From contig NC_041006.1 of the NCBI RefSeq assembly GCF_004193775.1, positions 27,476,566 to 27,540,565 on the forward strand: a stretch of 64,000 nucleotides of DNA. The letters run 5' to 3'. A program made the position numbers and the translations under genes. Under the pieces are notes generated by a model. It was not told the DNA's origin. It saw only the letters and a list, made by a program, of their open reading frames with translations, and ran no database searches. Source of the stretch: Glycine soja. Its lineage: Eukaryota; Streptophyta; Magnoliopsida; Fabales; Fabaceae. Positions 10,808-23,929 of the stretch are shown here, one piece after another. Within the stretch, counting starts at the first letter, position 1. Every line of letters begins with the position of its first letter.

Positions 10808-13800
10808 TTCTTCTCAATCCAAACTGCATGATAATGATATAAGATAATATGTGCATATATTATTTGGAGATTTAAAACAAATATCTAGGTAAAAGATGTA
10901 AAACAATGATACTAGTGCAATACAAAGATGATCAACTAAAAACAATGATACTATTAAATCATGTCTTGTTCCTCTGGATTGACGACATTCATGATAATAA
11001 TTGTAACTTTGCAAGTAGTTTGAATTATCTTTGAGTAGTTGGGAATATAGTAGCAGTTGTTTGAGGGGTGGTCCTAATCTCTTTTAAAAGAATTTAGTGT
11101 TCTTAATTTAATATTAGCCTGGTTATTATTTCCTCTGGTCCATGTTGATTTTTCAACTTGGATGTTTTTCATACCATCTCTGCATTTTTGTCGATTCAGA
11201 ATTTCTTCTATATACTCCGTCTTATACATATTTCTTCATGTTTCAAGAAATCATTGATTAGGTTAGGAGCCTATATGCCTGCGAGAGCAGAGCGCATGGC
11301 TCGGAGGAGTGATTTTGATCAATATACCCCTTGTTGCAGTGGGGAAACCTACGATGTTGTTATATATTGTGGGATTAGGATTTCTCCCACTGAACCCAAG
11401 TCGTCTACTTTTTCAATATAAATAAATGAGTTTTAATGTGACTCTGCAATAATGTGTTTCTTTATACATAGACCCTATGAGTATGGTTAATTAATCAATT
11501 AACAACTTAAATGCTTCCTCTGTCAAATATAATACAGTATATAATTGGAAGGCAGAGAAAATGAATACAATATAAATAAACTCATTTATGTTGCAGTTGG
11601 AGATAAGTTTTCGTGTAAATTTGAGTACACACCAATACTACTCTGCACTGATTCACCTTTGACCACCGTCTAATAATCCTATAGCAAAAATATCACTATC
11701 AGTAAAATTTATAAATGAATTAATAATTATATCAGATTAATTTTATAAAATTACTACTTTTGTAAAATAAATTAAGAAGACAATTATAATAAAACAAAGT
11801 TAGTAGTATAAAGGTGCACAGTATTTAATTAGTAGGAAAAGACAATTAAAAGAAAACAAAAATATTAATGTGATTAATTTTGTAGTGATTAAAATAGAAT
11901 AAGTGAATGTATAATTACTTATAGGTTATATAGAATTAGAAGGCAATTGACGGGGAGAAGAGTGAAGTAGGAGGTGAGGACAATACAATAGGGCAGCGAA
12001 GCATGTCAGATGTGTGTGTTTTTGGAAATTAAATCTTCAAACGGAACAACAATGGGGAGCAGTGCTTCTCATTCATCAAGGCTTCGTTATTCAACTATTT
12101 CTCCTTTTCTTCTACAGACATAATTGAGTGTTATTAATTTTTTAAAATACATATCACCTAGAGATTAATCAAACTCCCTCTCAATTCTGGAATACTTAAT
12201 GATTCCTTCTTGTATAATTTTACGAAATAAAATATGATTATATTTCAAAAATAAAAACACACATTTACGCCTTTCAAAAATAAAAACGCTATTAAATGCA
12301 TCCTCTGTGTTGTGTTGCTGCAAGCTACATGTATGTTGTTGCATGGTTATTTATTATGTTCAACCTATTATCTATGTTGTTTCTATGTTTTGAACTGTTG
12401 TGCAGTTTTCTTGCTGTGTTACTACTCTTTTGTGCCAGAACTAAGTTGCATAGAGAAGTAATAAGAAATGTTTAACAGAAGAAATGCTTGTTCCAATGGG
12501 TGGTCGATACAATCTGAATCAAGACATTTAATGTTGTCTCAACATTGGAAACAGATACTCCTGAGTCAATGGAACTACTATTAATAGCTTCTAACCATAC
12601 TCATAAAATGAGGCTAGAAACTAAATAAACCTTTTGAAACATAAAAATAAAAAATTTGCTCCCAAGGACTAAAACATAAAATTTATATGTATAGGGAATA
12701 AAATAAAAAGTTTGTACAAATACTGGAACATAATAGTTAATTAAACCTTTTGAAAACTACAAGTGAAATGAATAAATCCTAAAACTTATCCTAATAATAG
12801 TAGTTTTATAAGGGTCCAAATAATCGTTTGGTATTTTTGTTTTGAAAGTCACTAATAATTATAATTGTTTTAGAAAGTAGAAGGCACGCTCGGGCACGGA
12901 GGAAGAGAGACCATAGACATCGTGCTCAGAACCAAGTTTGAAGAGAAAACGTTGATCCGATTCCGAATTTGCAAATCAGAATAGGAAGCATTTCTATGTC
13001 AAGAGACATTCATAACCATATTACTTAGGATTATGTGTGAAGGTGGGTGGGGTCTATCTGCAATTATAACTATGTAATGGAGGACTTTGAATAGAAGATT
13101 TTTTTTAATTAACTACTAAAAGAATTTTGAAGACTGGTGTACATTTTTTACTTTGATAGCTGATGCAGCACCATATGACATTGATAGGTATATTATTTTA
13201 TTTTCCCTTTTGCTTATATATTTCTTTTTAACTCTATGTGCTCTTCTATGTGATTATTATATTCCTGAGTCTATGATGTACAAGTTGTATAGCAGAAATC
13301 TCTTTACTCAATAGTCAATCCTCATCCTCATCCTCAAGGGACAAAATATAAATAAGTTTTGGCATTTTCTATTAGTTGCCTCTAGACATATGCTATAGAT
13401 ATCATGCATTTTTTGTCACTATAAGAGCAGATAAGTCTAGAATTTTGTCTGATAGTGTATAACTAAATAATGTTTGTTTGATTCTGTTATAATATTTATT
13501 CTTCAAATGTTCTGTTCTATCAAATATCTATCATGGGAATGAAGTCATTTAAACAAGAAAGCAAATGTGTCTTCTTTTAACAGTAATGATGCCAATACCA
13601 TGGGATATTTTGGTCAACTCAAGCTAATGTGGTTATGTTAGCTGCACTAAAAGCTTCTTTTATTCTCCCCGTCCAATGACTTTTTGACTACACCGGAGGA
13701 GTTTTCAAAAGATAATGATACAACTCCTGCCGTGAACGAAAATTAAAACCATTATATCTTGAAAAGACACCATGAATTTTTTAAACATTCCAGACAAAAG

Positions 13801-15140
13801 AAGCGCTTACAGGTTCTTTTTATGTTATCACTCTTATCACCTTATATCGTGGTCCCGGGGAATGATGTGAACCATTTAACAAATGTTGGCATTTATTTAT
13901 TAGAATTTTTTATGCAGTTATGCACAAAGTTCAAGCAAAGCATACCAATATTGAAGCATGTTTTTCTTTATCATAGTAGGACTTGTATATTTGCAATTAT
14001 ACAGTTATTTAAAGATTTTTCAATTCATAATTTGAAAAACTAAATTCACTGCTGGAATCTTCTTACCAGGATGATGTGTACTCCATAATCACTGAGAAAT
14101 GTAAAATGTATCCTAAGTGTACACTATGCATACTTAAACTTGACACTAAGGATTGTAACTGTTGTAATGAAGTTATACAAGATCCAACTCTAATTTCATC
14201 TGTCATTCACAAGTGCTCCAGAAAAATTTCCTTGTTTTTTTTTTGTTTTCTTTGTTGGATTTTTGGTATTCCTGTCACAATCTTACTTTTTCCAACTAAC
14301 CTTCCCAATAGGAAGGGTATCTGCAGTTACACTGAGAGACTGAGACTTCTCTTATATTGATTGTGTTAGCAGGTACTAAGTATTTGGGGTCTTCACTACA
14401 GAACAAACCCATGTTTCCCTTTCAAGACATATTTCAAAGCAGCATCCTTGAACCCCATCAACAAATAACCAAAATGCCAAATAAATCAATTCCCTTGAAC
14501 CCCCAGAAAATCATACAGTTCAAGAAATTTAAATAGATTTGTTTCTCTATTTCTCTTTGATGCATATTCACAAACATATGGTGCTCACAATCTATCTCAA
14601 CTCCAAATCCATTCAATTCACACCCACCAACATATCAAAATCACGGAAACAAAATAGAAAACGAAACATAAATAAAAAAATCAAGCAACCCTTATAACTA
14701 CAAAAATGAAATCAAAATCAAACAAACATAAACTTTGAAAAAAGAAAAAAAAAACAGAGATAACGAGGGAGAGAGGAACTTACCAGCGAGAGGAAGAAAA
14801 GCCACGGAGAGGGAGTGGTAACTCGTGACGCTGCTGAGAGGGAAAGAGAGAGAGCTTGTGATGGTGTGTGCTGAGAGGGAGAGAGAGCTCGTAAGGAGAG
14901 AGAGCTCGTCTGCAGTGTGCGATGAGATAGAGGGAGAGCGCGTGTGGTTTGTGCTGAGAGAGAAAGGGAATTTTAATTTCTTTGCTTTTTAATGAGAATT
15001 TCAAATTCTCTCAAATTAATATATTAAAATACTTTATAAAAATGACAGCATTTTAATTACTTTTAAAATACCCCATCCAAACATATTAGATTATTGAAAG
15101 ACAATTTAATATCTCTGTTAAAATACTTTACCTGATTAAA
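10808..15140. other. Right non-coding part of the Harbinger element
   Basis: About 4.3 kb upstream of the transposase, containing only short ORFs without domain features. Low-complexity blocks include a GA-rich tract at 14765-14975. It presumably holds the transposase promoter near the right end. No captured gene recognised. Confidence 0.55.
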
Positions 15141-15161
15141 TTTCCCCATCCAAACACATTA

Positions 15162-15456
15162 TAAGGGATTTCAACAGAATTAGGGGTATGTGTGGGGTAA
15201 CCTTCTCTCTGAATCTCTTTTGATCTCTTCCAGGGTACTCTTTTCCTTGTACCTTCCTAAATTCCCTTTCTCCACCTTCTCAGGTATCCTCTTTGCAAGG
15301 TTTTAGGAACAATTGAAGACTGTATAGAACAGAGCAAGACATCACTCTTAGTTCCTGTTTTCAATTTGAATTTCTTCTCTAAGACACAACCTGAGCAATC
15401 TATTTTACTGTAAAAAATGTTGAAAATTCAATACAAATTTTTTGTTCTACGTTTCA
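15162..15456 (+). repeat. 3' LTR of gypsy A, right part
   Basis: Continues the 3' LTR from the TAA duplication to CTACGTTTCA, matching 2432-2689. It keeps a 37-bp block (about 15220-15258) missing from the 5' LTR. The target duplication GTCTC follows at 15457. Confidence 0.93.
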
Positions 15457-15461
15457 GTCTC

Positions 15462-17598
15462 TGGCAACAGTGGTGGCGAAAGACGGTTCAGAGTTGTCAA
15501 CGCTGGTTATTTTTCCTCTTCTGGCTATTTTCTTAGTTGCATGGAGGTGCGGCACTGGATGATGGGTCGAGGTGGTGTGCAGTGGTCAAGTGTTGGTAAA
15601 TTTTAAGGTTAGCTGGGGTTGGCAACATAGTGTGGTAGAGGTTGTAGAATTCCCCGATGATGAGTCATAGTGGTTGGGTGGTCGTGGGTTAATTGTTTTG
15701 GGTGGTTCAATTGTTTCATGGGGTCTTTGATGTTTCTAGTGACGTCGATTCTTCACGTTTGACGGATGAAAGAATACAGCTAAGCTAAGAGAGACGAGAG
15801 AGAAACATTATGTTAGTTAAATTAAACAGCAAATTACAATAATGTCCCTATATTAAACTTACCAAGACAAAAATAGTTAATTGGTTTTTTTGTCCAAAAA
15901 TTTTGGGGTTAATTTATTTAGGCTCCAACTAAAAATTTGGCGAGTGTGTGAGAGACAATTTGCTAATATATATCAACTTGTTTTTCATATAGTTAATGTA
16001 CATTAACAAACTGTATTATTACCATGCTTTAATATAATCTCTAGATATAATTTGTATCAATTATTTATTTTACCATTGCAATAGATTTGTAAGCTTGTGA
16101 GCTACTAAAAAAAAATACAAACTTCTAAATAAGCTAGTAACTTTGCTCCTCATTTGTTACATGTGAATAAAAGTTTACCATAAATATTTTAGTATATGTG
16201 TGAAGTACAGTTTATAAAATTAATTAACTTGAGTTCAACTTAACTTGGTAAACATAATTAAGTTTAATTAAAAGTAAGTTTAATATAATTTTATGTATGT
16301 TTGGATATTTTTATTTTAAAAGTGTTTCTATTAAAATGAAAACTTGATTGGATGATAATAATAAAAAGTACTTTCAAATATATAATTATTAAAATGGACA
16401 TGAATTTAACTTCACCGCAAACTCACTTTGCACATAATTTTCCACCGTCCAAGTACACCACCAACAAGCTCGTGCCTTCACGCAAGCCATGCTCTGCCAT
16501 TGCAGTGCTCCTCCAACAATCAAAATCGCAAAGTTGTTGCCCTATGCATCCATCATCAAAAGTTTTTTGCACAACATGAGTCTCCAAATCGTAAGACTTA
16601 AATCTCTGTTCTAGTATTTCCCAAATCCCCTTTCCAAAATCGCAAGACTTTGATTTGCTATGGCTCTTATCTGAATTGTTTGTGTGGGATTCATGACTTT
16701 GGGTGACTATGGCGCGAAGGAGAAGGCACGTTCAACGTAAAAGCAATGAACCTGTAGCTTTTGATTGAACGGAAATTTCATGAGAATCACATTCACCTGA
16801 ACGGGAAATTAGATCTGCCAAACATGTGAGAATGACGTTCAATGAAGGGTGAACAAACGTTTGGTTGCCCAAATAGAAAACCAAAAACACCCTCAATCAG
16901 TTTAAAATTTAAATACTTGCAAGCATACTTTAACATTCAAACAAAAACTAATGATTAAAAACTTAGCTATAAAATCAAACAACTTAAATATTAATTTTAT
17001 TCAAGCTATCAGCTAGACTTAAAAAAAATTCTTTTTTGAAAGTGTCAAACATGTAAAGCTATTTCAATAATAAAAATAATAAATAAATGATCCAATAAAT
17101 AGTTGATTCTTATGTCAGAAATATATTTTCTATTTAAATTGAAAATTCAAAACACATTTAAAAGCATATAACAAACGCTAAAAAGTAACACACAGACACA
17201 CACAGTCATAACTTTGCTTATTTCAATAATATATAACTTGTGTAAAATGGGTATGGATATTATAAATTAAACAAATCACTTTATAGAGTAAATTAAGTAT
17301 TGTCAATTATATATAGATAAAAAGACCAATAACTCATATTACATATGCACAGATAACAAATTATACATGTATTAAAATATTAATCAATAATTTTCTCATT
17401 AATTAACTATTAATATTACTTACTTTAAAGAAATCAGATCCATATATGATACTCAGCTTTTCTTAGAACACAAATTACAAGTACGTACATGACATATCAA
17501 AGTAGTAACTATCAACACATTCTAGAAAAACTATAAAATTATTGAAAACCATGTCAAAGTAATGGCATATATACAGTCACATATAAAATCAATTTAGT

Positions 17599-17640
<42 letters not shown>

Positions 17641-17905
17641 TAGCTACCGGAAAGGTAGTAACAATCTGTCAAGCTCACTCACATTTATCATGGTTGAAAT
17701 ATTATTGCCAGTAATAAGTTAGGCTAATACATTTCAACTTTTCAGTCCTAAATTTATGTAGTAGTTTTGTTTTTGACTTTTTTATGGAATAAGAATCAAT
17801 GCAAGACAAATAATGTGAACATTATCTTAATACTCTAAATATCTCATTAGTATTTATCATTTTTTTTATCTATGTTAAGTTAAAAGATATTTTTGTCTTA
17901 AGATG
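15462..17905. other. Non-coding, no gene recognised
   Basis: Right flank of gypsy A followed by AT-rich sequence. Short ORFs (for example 16352-16579) have no recognisable domain. Nothing else supportable except the trinucleotide run listed separately. Confidence 0.5.
17600..17640. repeat. (TAA)n microsatellite
   Basis: About 13 consecutive TAA units. Confidence 0.93.
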
Positions 17906-19168
17906 GATCAAAATTCTTAATTAATTTGATTAGATGCATACAAATATAAAAATTAAAAGTTGCATCTTATGTGAAACTTGTGTCTAATGTTTCGTATCTG
18001 ATGCTTTATCATAACATATCTTGGAAAAGTTGCGTTTGATGCTTCAGACCATAAGCAAATAGAGTCATATCTGATACGACTTAAGATGATATTTAAGACT
18101 TCATTTAATATTTTATATCTAGGATCTCTTTTGCAGAAAGATTCTTCTAGGATATGTCAAATCTTGTCAAATCTTATTGAAGAATAAATGAAATCAAGGT
18201 CTAAAATTTTTCAATCGCTATCAAAAGAAGACCTCTACTACATAAAACTTACTCTAACATAAAACTTGCTCTAACATAAAAGAAGTCATGCAAGCTTTGA
18301 AGAGTGGACTCTCTCCATGAGGAAAGGATGTGCATTAAATGCCTCCAACGGTCACATTCATCATATGAAGACCAAGTGAAGAAATCTATTTGTTGTAAGA
18401 CAATAGATACCAAGCATTAAATGTCTCCAACGACTACATTCATCATATGAAGATCAAGTGAAGAAATCTATCTATTATAAGACAACATACACTTGAAGAT
18501 GATGTCTATATAAACCATTTGAAGATTCGAAGAATTAATCTTGCGAAAAACATTCATTATTCTTTTTGCACAAAGCCTTTTGTATATTCTTGTAAAGTTA
18601 GATAAAACTATCAAAACACCTTGAATATATTGAGAGAAAAAGACTAAGTATTAATCGTATATATGTCTCTAAGACGATTCTAGATTTAGTCTCTGTGCAA
18701 ACTTAAATTACGAATCTCTTCTGATTTGTATAGAGCCAATAGTGGCTTGGTTGGACAAAGAATACTGAGCGTCAGTTAAGCTTGATGTAGAGCTTGATTT
18801 GTAGAGCCAGACATGGTCGTGACGCAATACTTGTAATTTGAGAGAAGTTAGTGAAACTTGGTGTTTGGACAAGAACTGAAATCTTAGTGATAAAGACGAA
18901 CCACTACGTATAACTCTATATGTTTGATGCTTACTTGATTTCCTTTCTGCTTTCAACTGACCCAATGTTTGAATTTGTTTTTAGACATTTGAAAATATCT
19001 TGTGCTTAACATGTTTATTTTCCATTGTCAGACTATGTTTCTCAAAAGATTTGATATTTGTGTTTGTAAAATTTTTTCTTCATACAAAAAACTTGGTTTT
19101 ATTGCAAAAGATTTTAAAAATCTCTAAAATCATAATTCAATCCCCTTCTTATCATATTTTTCTTTACA
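17906..19168 (+). repeat. LTR-like remnant, same family as the left edge of the window
   Basis: The right part (18840-19168) matches 110-505 and ends in the same 'ctttaca'. A TATA-like 'tctatataaacc' lies near 18507 and an internal duplication at 18331-18485. This has the form of one LTR of about 1.2 kb. The left boundary is uncertain, and no gag or pol lies beside it, so it is probably a solo LTR or fragment. Confidence 0.5.
18331..18485 (+). repeat. Tandem duplication, two units of about 80 bp
   Basis: Two units begin 'gcattaaatg.ctccaacg' and include 'acattcatcatatgaaga' and 'agtgaagaaatctat'. I count about 8 differences, all transitions. Confidence 0.85.
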
Positions 19169-20940
19169 ATTTATCTCTTTTTGTCATCATATTATATTTA
19201 TATTTTTTTCATCTCTCTAGACCTCAAATAATTTATGATGTTCCCGGATCATTTTTGGACTAATAATATCCTCATCAACAATATTAATGACTGCATGTGT
19301 CTCAAAGATTACCAATAGGCATCAACTAATTTCACAAAGTCATCTTATAAAAGATCTGTCTAATATTTCTTTTAAGGATAATCTTTTATGTGAAACATGT
19401 CAAAAGGCAGGATTAAACCAAAGCCTTTTTTTGAAATAAAAAGATTTCATTATTCTTTTTTTTTTCTTATAGCTGTAACACTTTTTCTTTTTAATTATGT
19501 TTGTCAAAAAATTTCAATTAAATTATAATTTTTTATTTATTTATTATGTTTGATGTAGCATGTGAACACCAATATGATATTATATGGTTGGCAAATAACT
19601 AACTCTTTAAGAATATGATCAAAAGTTCAATTTTTAGATTCATGTATAAGAAATATTATCTATCGGAAGAAATCAGTTCTCTAAATGAATTTCAATACCT
19701 AAAAGTAAGGGTGCTTATAAACCAATCTAATAAAAATCATTCAAAAAAGCAAAAAATGAATAAATGAATTGGATGTCAGATTTGATTTTGAAAACTCATA
19801 TAATCTAAACCTTACATAAACACCCACACATAAAAAGTTAGCTTGTCAATGAGTCAAATATCACAATTGGTATAATATTTAAGATGATTATTATAAAAGT
19901 AAACACATTACTCAACTTCAAAGGAATTTATAACAAAACAAACAAATAGAATCTAAATTCTAATCTAAAAATGGAAATGAATAAAAAATCTGACCCAAAT
20001 TTCAATTATAATTAGAGGATAATATAAAATCATTTTATATTATTAGTGTAGAGATTATTTACTCTTTTTTATTTATAAACTTATAATATCACTCATTTTT
20101 ACATTTTTATTTCTTATATATTTATAAAATAATTTAAAATACTTATGGAAATATAATTAATTAAATGTATTCTTTAATAACCAGTAAAAGTATATAAATG
20201 TAATTATAAAATTTTGTGAATTTATTTTTGATAGTATGTTTTTGAAGTGTTATATTACTCATAGTTATATAATGACTTATAGACGAGATATATGTCATTT
20301 GTAATTATTTTTAAAATACATTTTTAAAAATAAAAGTAGAGAAAAAAATATTATTTTTAAGAATGTATAGAAAGTGAAAGGAGAAAGAAATGCATATAAA
20401 ACAACAAAAATATCTTTAAGAAAATAAATAAGTGTACAAAAATAATACTACTTCGGATCTTATATATACTTAAGAAACAAAAGATAATATCTTTTATCCT
20501 AATTATAAAAAAACATGGAATTATTTTATTGTTAAATTTTCTTTTTACTCCTAAATAATTGTGAGGTTTATTAATTAATGATATACACTCATTTTCTCAC
20601 AAAAATGAATGTATTTCCTGAGCGACCAACAAAACAAGATATACTGATTGGTTGAAAAAATTAGCTTTTGAAACATAACCACCTCTTGAACTAATTAATG
20701 TTATAAGTAGTCTTGAAATAAAATGAAAATTTATGACAAATTATCCCATCTACTCACTTTTATTAGTTTGAATGAATTTATTTGTTTATTATATATAAGA
20801 TGAGAAATAATATTATTTTATTCTTTCAATACATAACCCCATCATTTCTAACTTTTTTCTAGTCAAATTGAGCAAGCAAACTTAATTGTGAGTCCCATGA
20901 ATTTTTCATTTTAATCTTTCACTTTTAAACGAATCAAATA
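19169..20940. other. Non-coding, AT-rich
   Basis: No coding potential and no convincing repeat ends found. Confidence 0.5.
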
Positions 20941-21580
20941 GTGAAAAAAAATGATCCTTTTACATTTGTTCACATTCAATCCATCTATTTTCACGCCTAC
21001 TATATCGCATCGATCATCCGCCGACTGATTCACAACTTCAAGTATCTTCGTATTAGGTACTTGAGACTGGAGAACTGTGTATCATACTGGTCGATCGTCC
21101 GCCAATTGACCCAAGTTTCTCTCACATAACTTGGTCATTGTTGATTCATTTTTAACCAATTTCTTACTAATAATGGTAAATTATTCTTATAACCCCTCTT
21201 GAGCTGTAATAATTGTCCAAAAGCAGTTATAAGGCACCAATAATAACAGTTAATTGAGAGTTAAATGCAGAGGTGATGATTACAAAGCTTAGAAGAAAAT
21301 CGTGTCTATAAGAATCCCAAAGATAAAGCTAAAACTCGTAAATCCTATGTAAGATTTAGTTACAAGAACATTTTGATATCCACCATGAGACTCGTTGAAA
21401 CTCTTCTTGACACTCCTTGACACTCCTGCTTGTTTAGAGACGAGCTTATATCAAAATGTGGACTTGAAATGGTGCTCGAATACTTAGAGGGATGACGATC
21501 TCATATAGCTGGTGTAATTCATTGAATGTGAAATCCAACCAATTTGCGATTTTCACCAGCTAAGTTCACGATCTTTGTCT
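20941..21580 (+). repeat. LTR-like repeat, copy 1
   Basis: About 400 bp from 20995 match 24860-25310. Shared blocks include 'cttcaagtatcttcgt..taggtac', 'cttactaataa.ggtaaa', 'ttcttataacccc' and 'aagcttag.aggag.ccgtgtctataagaa.ccc'. Two diverged copies 3.9 kb apart could be LTRs of one decayed element or two fragments of one family. No coding interior is left between them. Confidence 0.6.
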
Positions 21581-22022
21581 TGCTTTCTTTTTCAATTTTG
21601 TATGTTTATATGTTTATTTTTGTTTATGATATATATATTTCGTATCGAGTTAAGATGAATTGGGGACTCGTGTTTTACAAATTATTTGTTATGTAACTTA
21701 AACATTTTATTTATCTATATGTTGTTGTTCTCTTTTATAATGTAATCGTAACCGGTACCCTTTGGACATACAAGGACATTAAACAGTTATAATATTTTAT
21801 GTCTACAAATTTGGAAACTGGATTAGACTTGAACTTGAGATCATGGCGAGGGTTATGTTATTGGCTTGGGCATAATGTATAAAACAATATGTTTTATTGA
21901 CCTTTTTCCCCTACCCATTCTAAATTTGGATGTTTATCGGATATTATATTTATTTTTTTGCTATTTCTGACTGGACATGTTATATTACTACTCGAAAACT
22001 TTTGAATGTTAATGGCTTTCCC
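21581..22022. other. Non-coding, no feature recognised
   Basis: AT-rich sequence between repeats; nothing supportable. Confidence 0.5.
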
Positions 22023-22030
22023 ATATTAGA

Positions 22031-22819
22031 GGCTTTTTTTAAGAAGAGGGGTAAAATTTTACATAAGAGGATCTGAGTTAGAAGTTGTAATATTTGTTAC
22101 GATTTTTTATTTAACTAAAGTTGTAAAGAATTTTTTTTTATTTTACAACTTTAAAGTCGCAAAATCTTTTATATTTTTTTGTAAGGTTTACGACTTTGAA
22201 GTCATAAACCTCTTTTTTTTAATGTTTAAATTATTTTATTTTAAATTTACAATTTTTGTACACTTTTTTATTTTTTAAAATAAAATTTAAAAAAATTATT
22301 TAAATATATAATAAATAATATTAACTTAACTTATTTATTAGTATATTTTTATGATTTTATTTGAATGTATTTTTATTAATATATTATCTAAAATTTAAAT
22401 AAATATAAACATTTAAATAAAATAATATTAAAAATATATAACGTGTTTTAAATAATAAAATAGTTAAATAACATATCAAATAAAATCATAAAAAAATTAC
22501 TAATAAATAAGTCAAGTTAATATTATTTATTATACATTTAAATATTTTTTTTAAAATAAAAGCATAAAAAAATTGTAAATTTTTAAAAAATAACTTAACC
22601 ATTAAAAAAAAATTTACGACTTCAAAGTTTTAAATTTTATAAAAAATATAAAAAGTTTTATGACATCGTAAAACCAAAAAAAAAATTTACGACAAAAAAA
22701 AGTTTTAACAAGTCGTAGCAAGTGAACTTCCAACTAAGAAGTTGTAACACATACGCACTTATCCCCTTTTGAAAAAATTGCTTAAAATTTTACCTTTTTT
22801 GGTAAAAAAAAAAAGAGCC
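22031..22819. mobile_element. Long-armed foldback MITE, MULE-like
   Basis: 789 bp, almost entirely two inverted arms meeting near 22430. Left-arm 'ataataaataatattaactta' is mirrored by right-arm sequence near 22515-22540. The tips are GGCTTTTTTT (left) and, in reverse complement, GGCTCTTTTTT (right). The flanks carry ATATTAGA on both sides (22023-22030 and 22821-22828), or 9 bp with one mismatch, which fits a Mutator-like origin; an 8-bp duplication would also fit hAT. No coding capacity. The RNA would fold into one long hairpin. Confidence 0.85.
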
Positions 22820-22828
22820 AATATTAGA

Positions 22829-23929
22829 CGTGTTTACTCAATCCTAATTTCAAGATTTATTTGATAAAATAAAATATAAATAATTTAGAAATTAAATTAT
22901 TTTTTTAGTCTATAGGAGTTTTTAATCTTTTTCCCCTGGCTTTTAAATATCCGACTAATTAAACGCGTGAAATCGAATAATAATAGTAAGGAAAAAATAT
23001 CCATTAGGAAGAGCAACAATAGTGCATATCAAGCTCCGAACATTATGGGTATTCAATTACCTTTTTTATTAACATTAAAAATCTTTTAATACATTTCTAT
23101 TGAATGACTAAACTGTAAAAGTGCACTTAATTACTCCATAATTAATTCTTTAATTGCAAAGTAAATAAAATAAACTTCTCTGTTAAAAAAACTTTTTTTT
23201 TACGATAAATTAAATATTAAAAGATTATTGTGATCTTCTTTAATCACGTTTATCTTATTCTTTTTAATTTTGGACGAGTTTATCGGATTTGTAGTTAAGT
23301 TAATATTTAATTGACTTACAAAATTAAGAATCATTCAGCATATCTATTTTATGTTTTGAATAAAATATTACGGTAATACAGTGACATCATTAGGAGGATG
23401 TTATTTTATGAAGTTGTTTTTCATCCAAGTGTATTTACATATCATTTCGTGCCGCATTTATATACGGTCGAGATACAGTGTTAAACATTTGACCTTTATA
23501 TTATAGGAAAAAGTCAGGAAAGCTAGCATTCACTTTGGGGTGTCATTAAATCAATTACTTTTTCTAGTCAATTTGTTAAGCTTTTCACGCTAAAAAGAAA
23601 TTCAATTTACATGGAAGGTTAATAACCTAATTTAAGTACTATTGGAATCTTGATATTCGTGGATGTGCTCTCTTGCGTATCACTCTCTTAAATATAGCAT
23701 TGCATTTAATTCTTTAATTTGTATAATTCTTTGTGTTTATTATTACTCCATTTCAAAGAAATCTGTCATTTTTATTAAATTCTTGTAAATATATTTAATG
23801 AGATTTTATTAAGATATTTTAAATAAACTTACATATCGGGCTTTAATTGCTTTTGCATATATTTTTGGTTTGCTTCACTTTTTCAATGAGACATAAAGAC
23901 ATTACAAAAAATATGTCACCATGAAAATA
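22829..23929. other. Non-coding, AT-rich
   Basis: No gene or repeat boundary that I can support. Confidence 0.5.

Larger units (their letters stand above)
7265..15161 (-). mobile_element. PIF/Harbinger DNA transposon
   Basis: 7,897 bp, flanked by the 3-bp duplication TAA (7262-7264, 15162-15164), which is the TWA type expected of PIF/Harbinger. Terminal inverted repeats: left CCTTGTGTTTGGATGAGGAA, right (reverse complement) TAATGTGTTTGGATGGGGAA. Extra subterminal copies of the TGTTTGGAT core occur near 7368, 7408 and 15070. Two genes on the - strand form the usual pair: a DDE transposase and a Myb/SANT-like DNA-binding protein. It is younger than the gypsy element it splits. Confidence 0.95.
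2303..15456 (+). mobile_element. Ty3/gypsy chromovirus A, full length, interrupted by a Harbinger element
   Basis: The ends are TG and CA, flanked by a 5-bp target duplication GTCTC (2298-2302 and 15457-15461). The order is 5' LTR, primer site, gag, protease, reverse transcriptase, RNase H, integrase, GPF motif, chromodomain, polypurine tract, 3' LTR. That domain order and the chromodomain place it in the chromovirus branch of Ty3/gypsy. The 3' LTR is split by the PIF/Harbinger transposon at 7265-15161; without it the element would be about 5.25 kb. Several stops and frameshifts make it non-autonomous. Confidence 0.95.
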
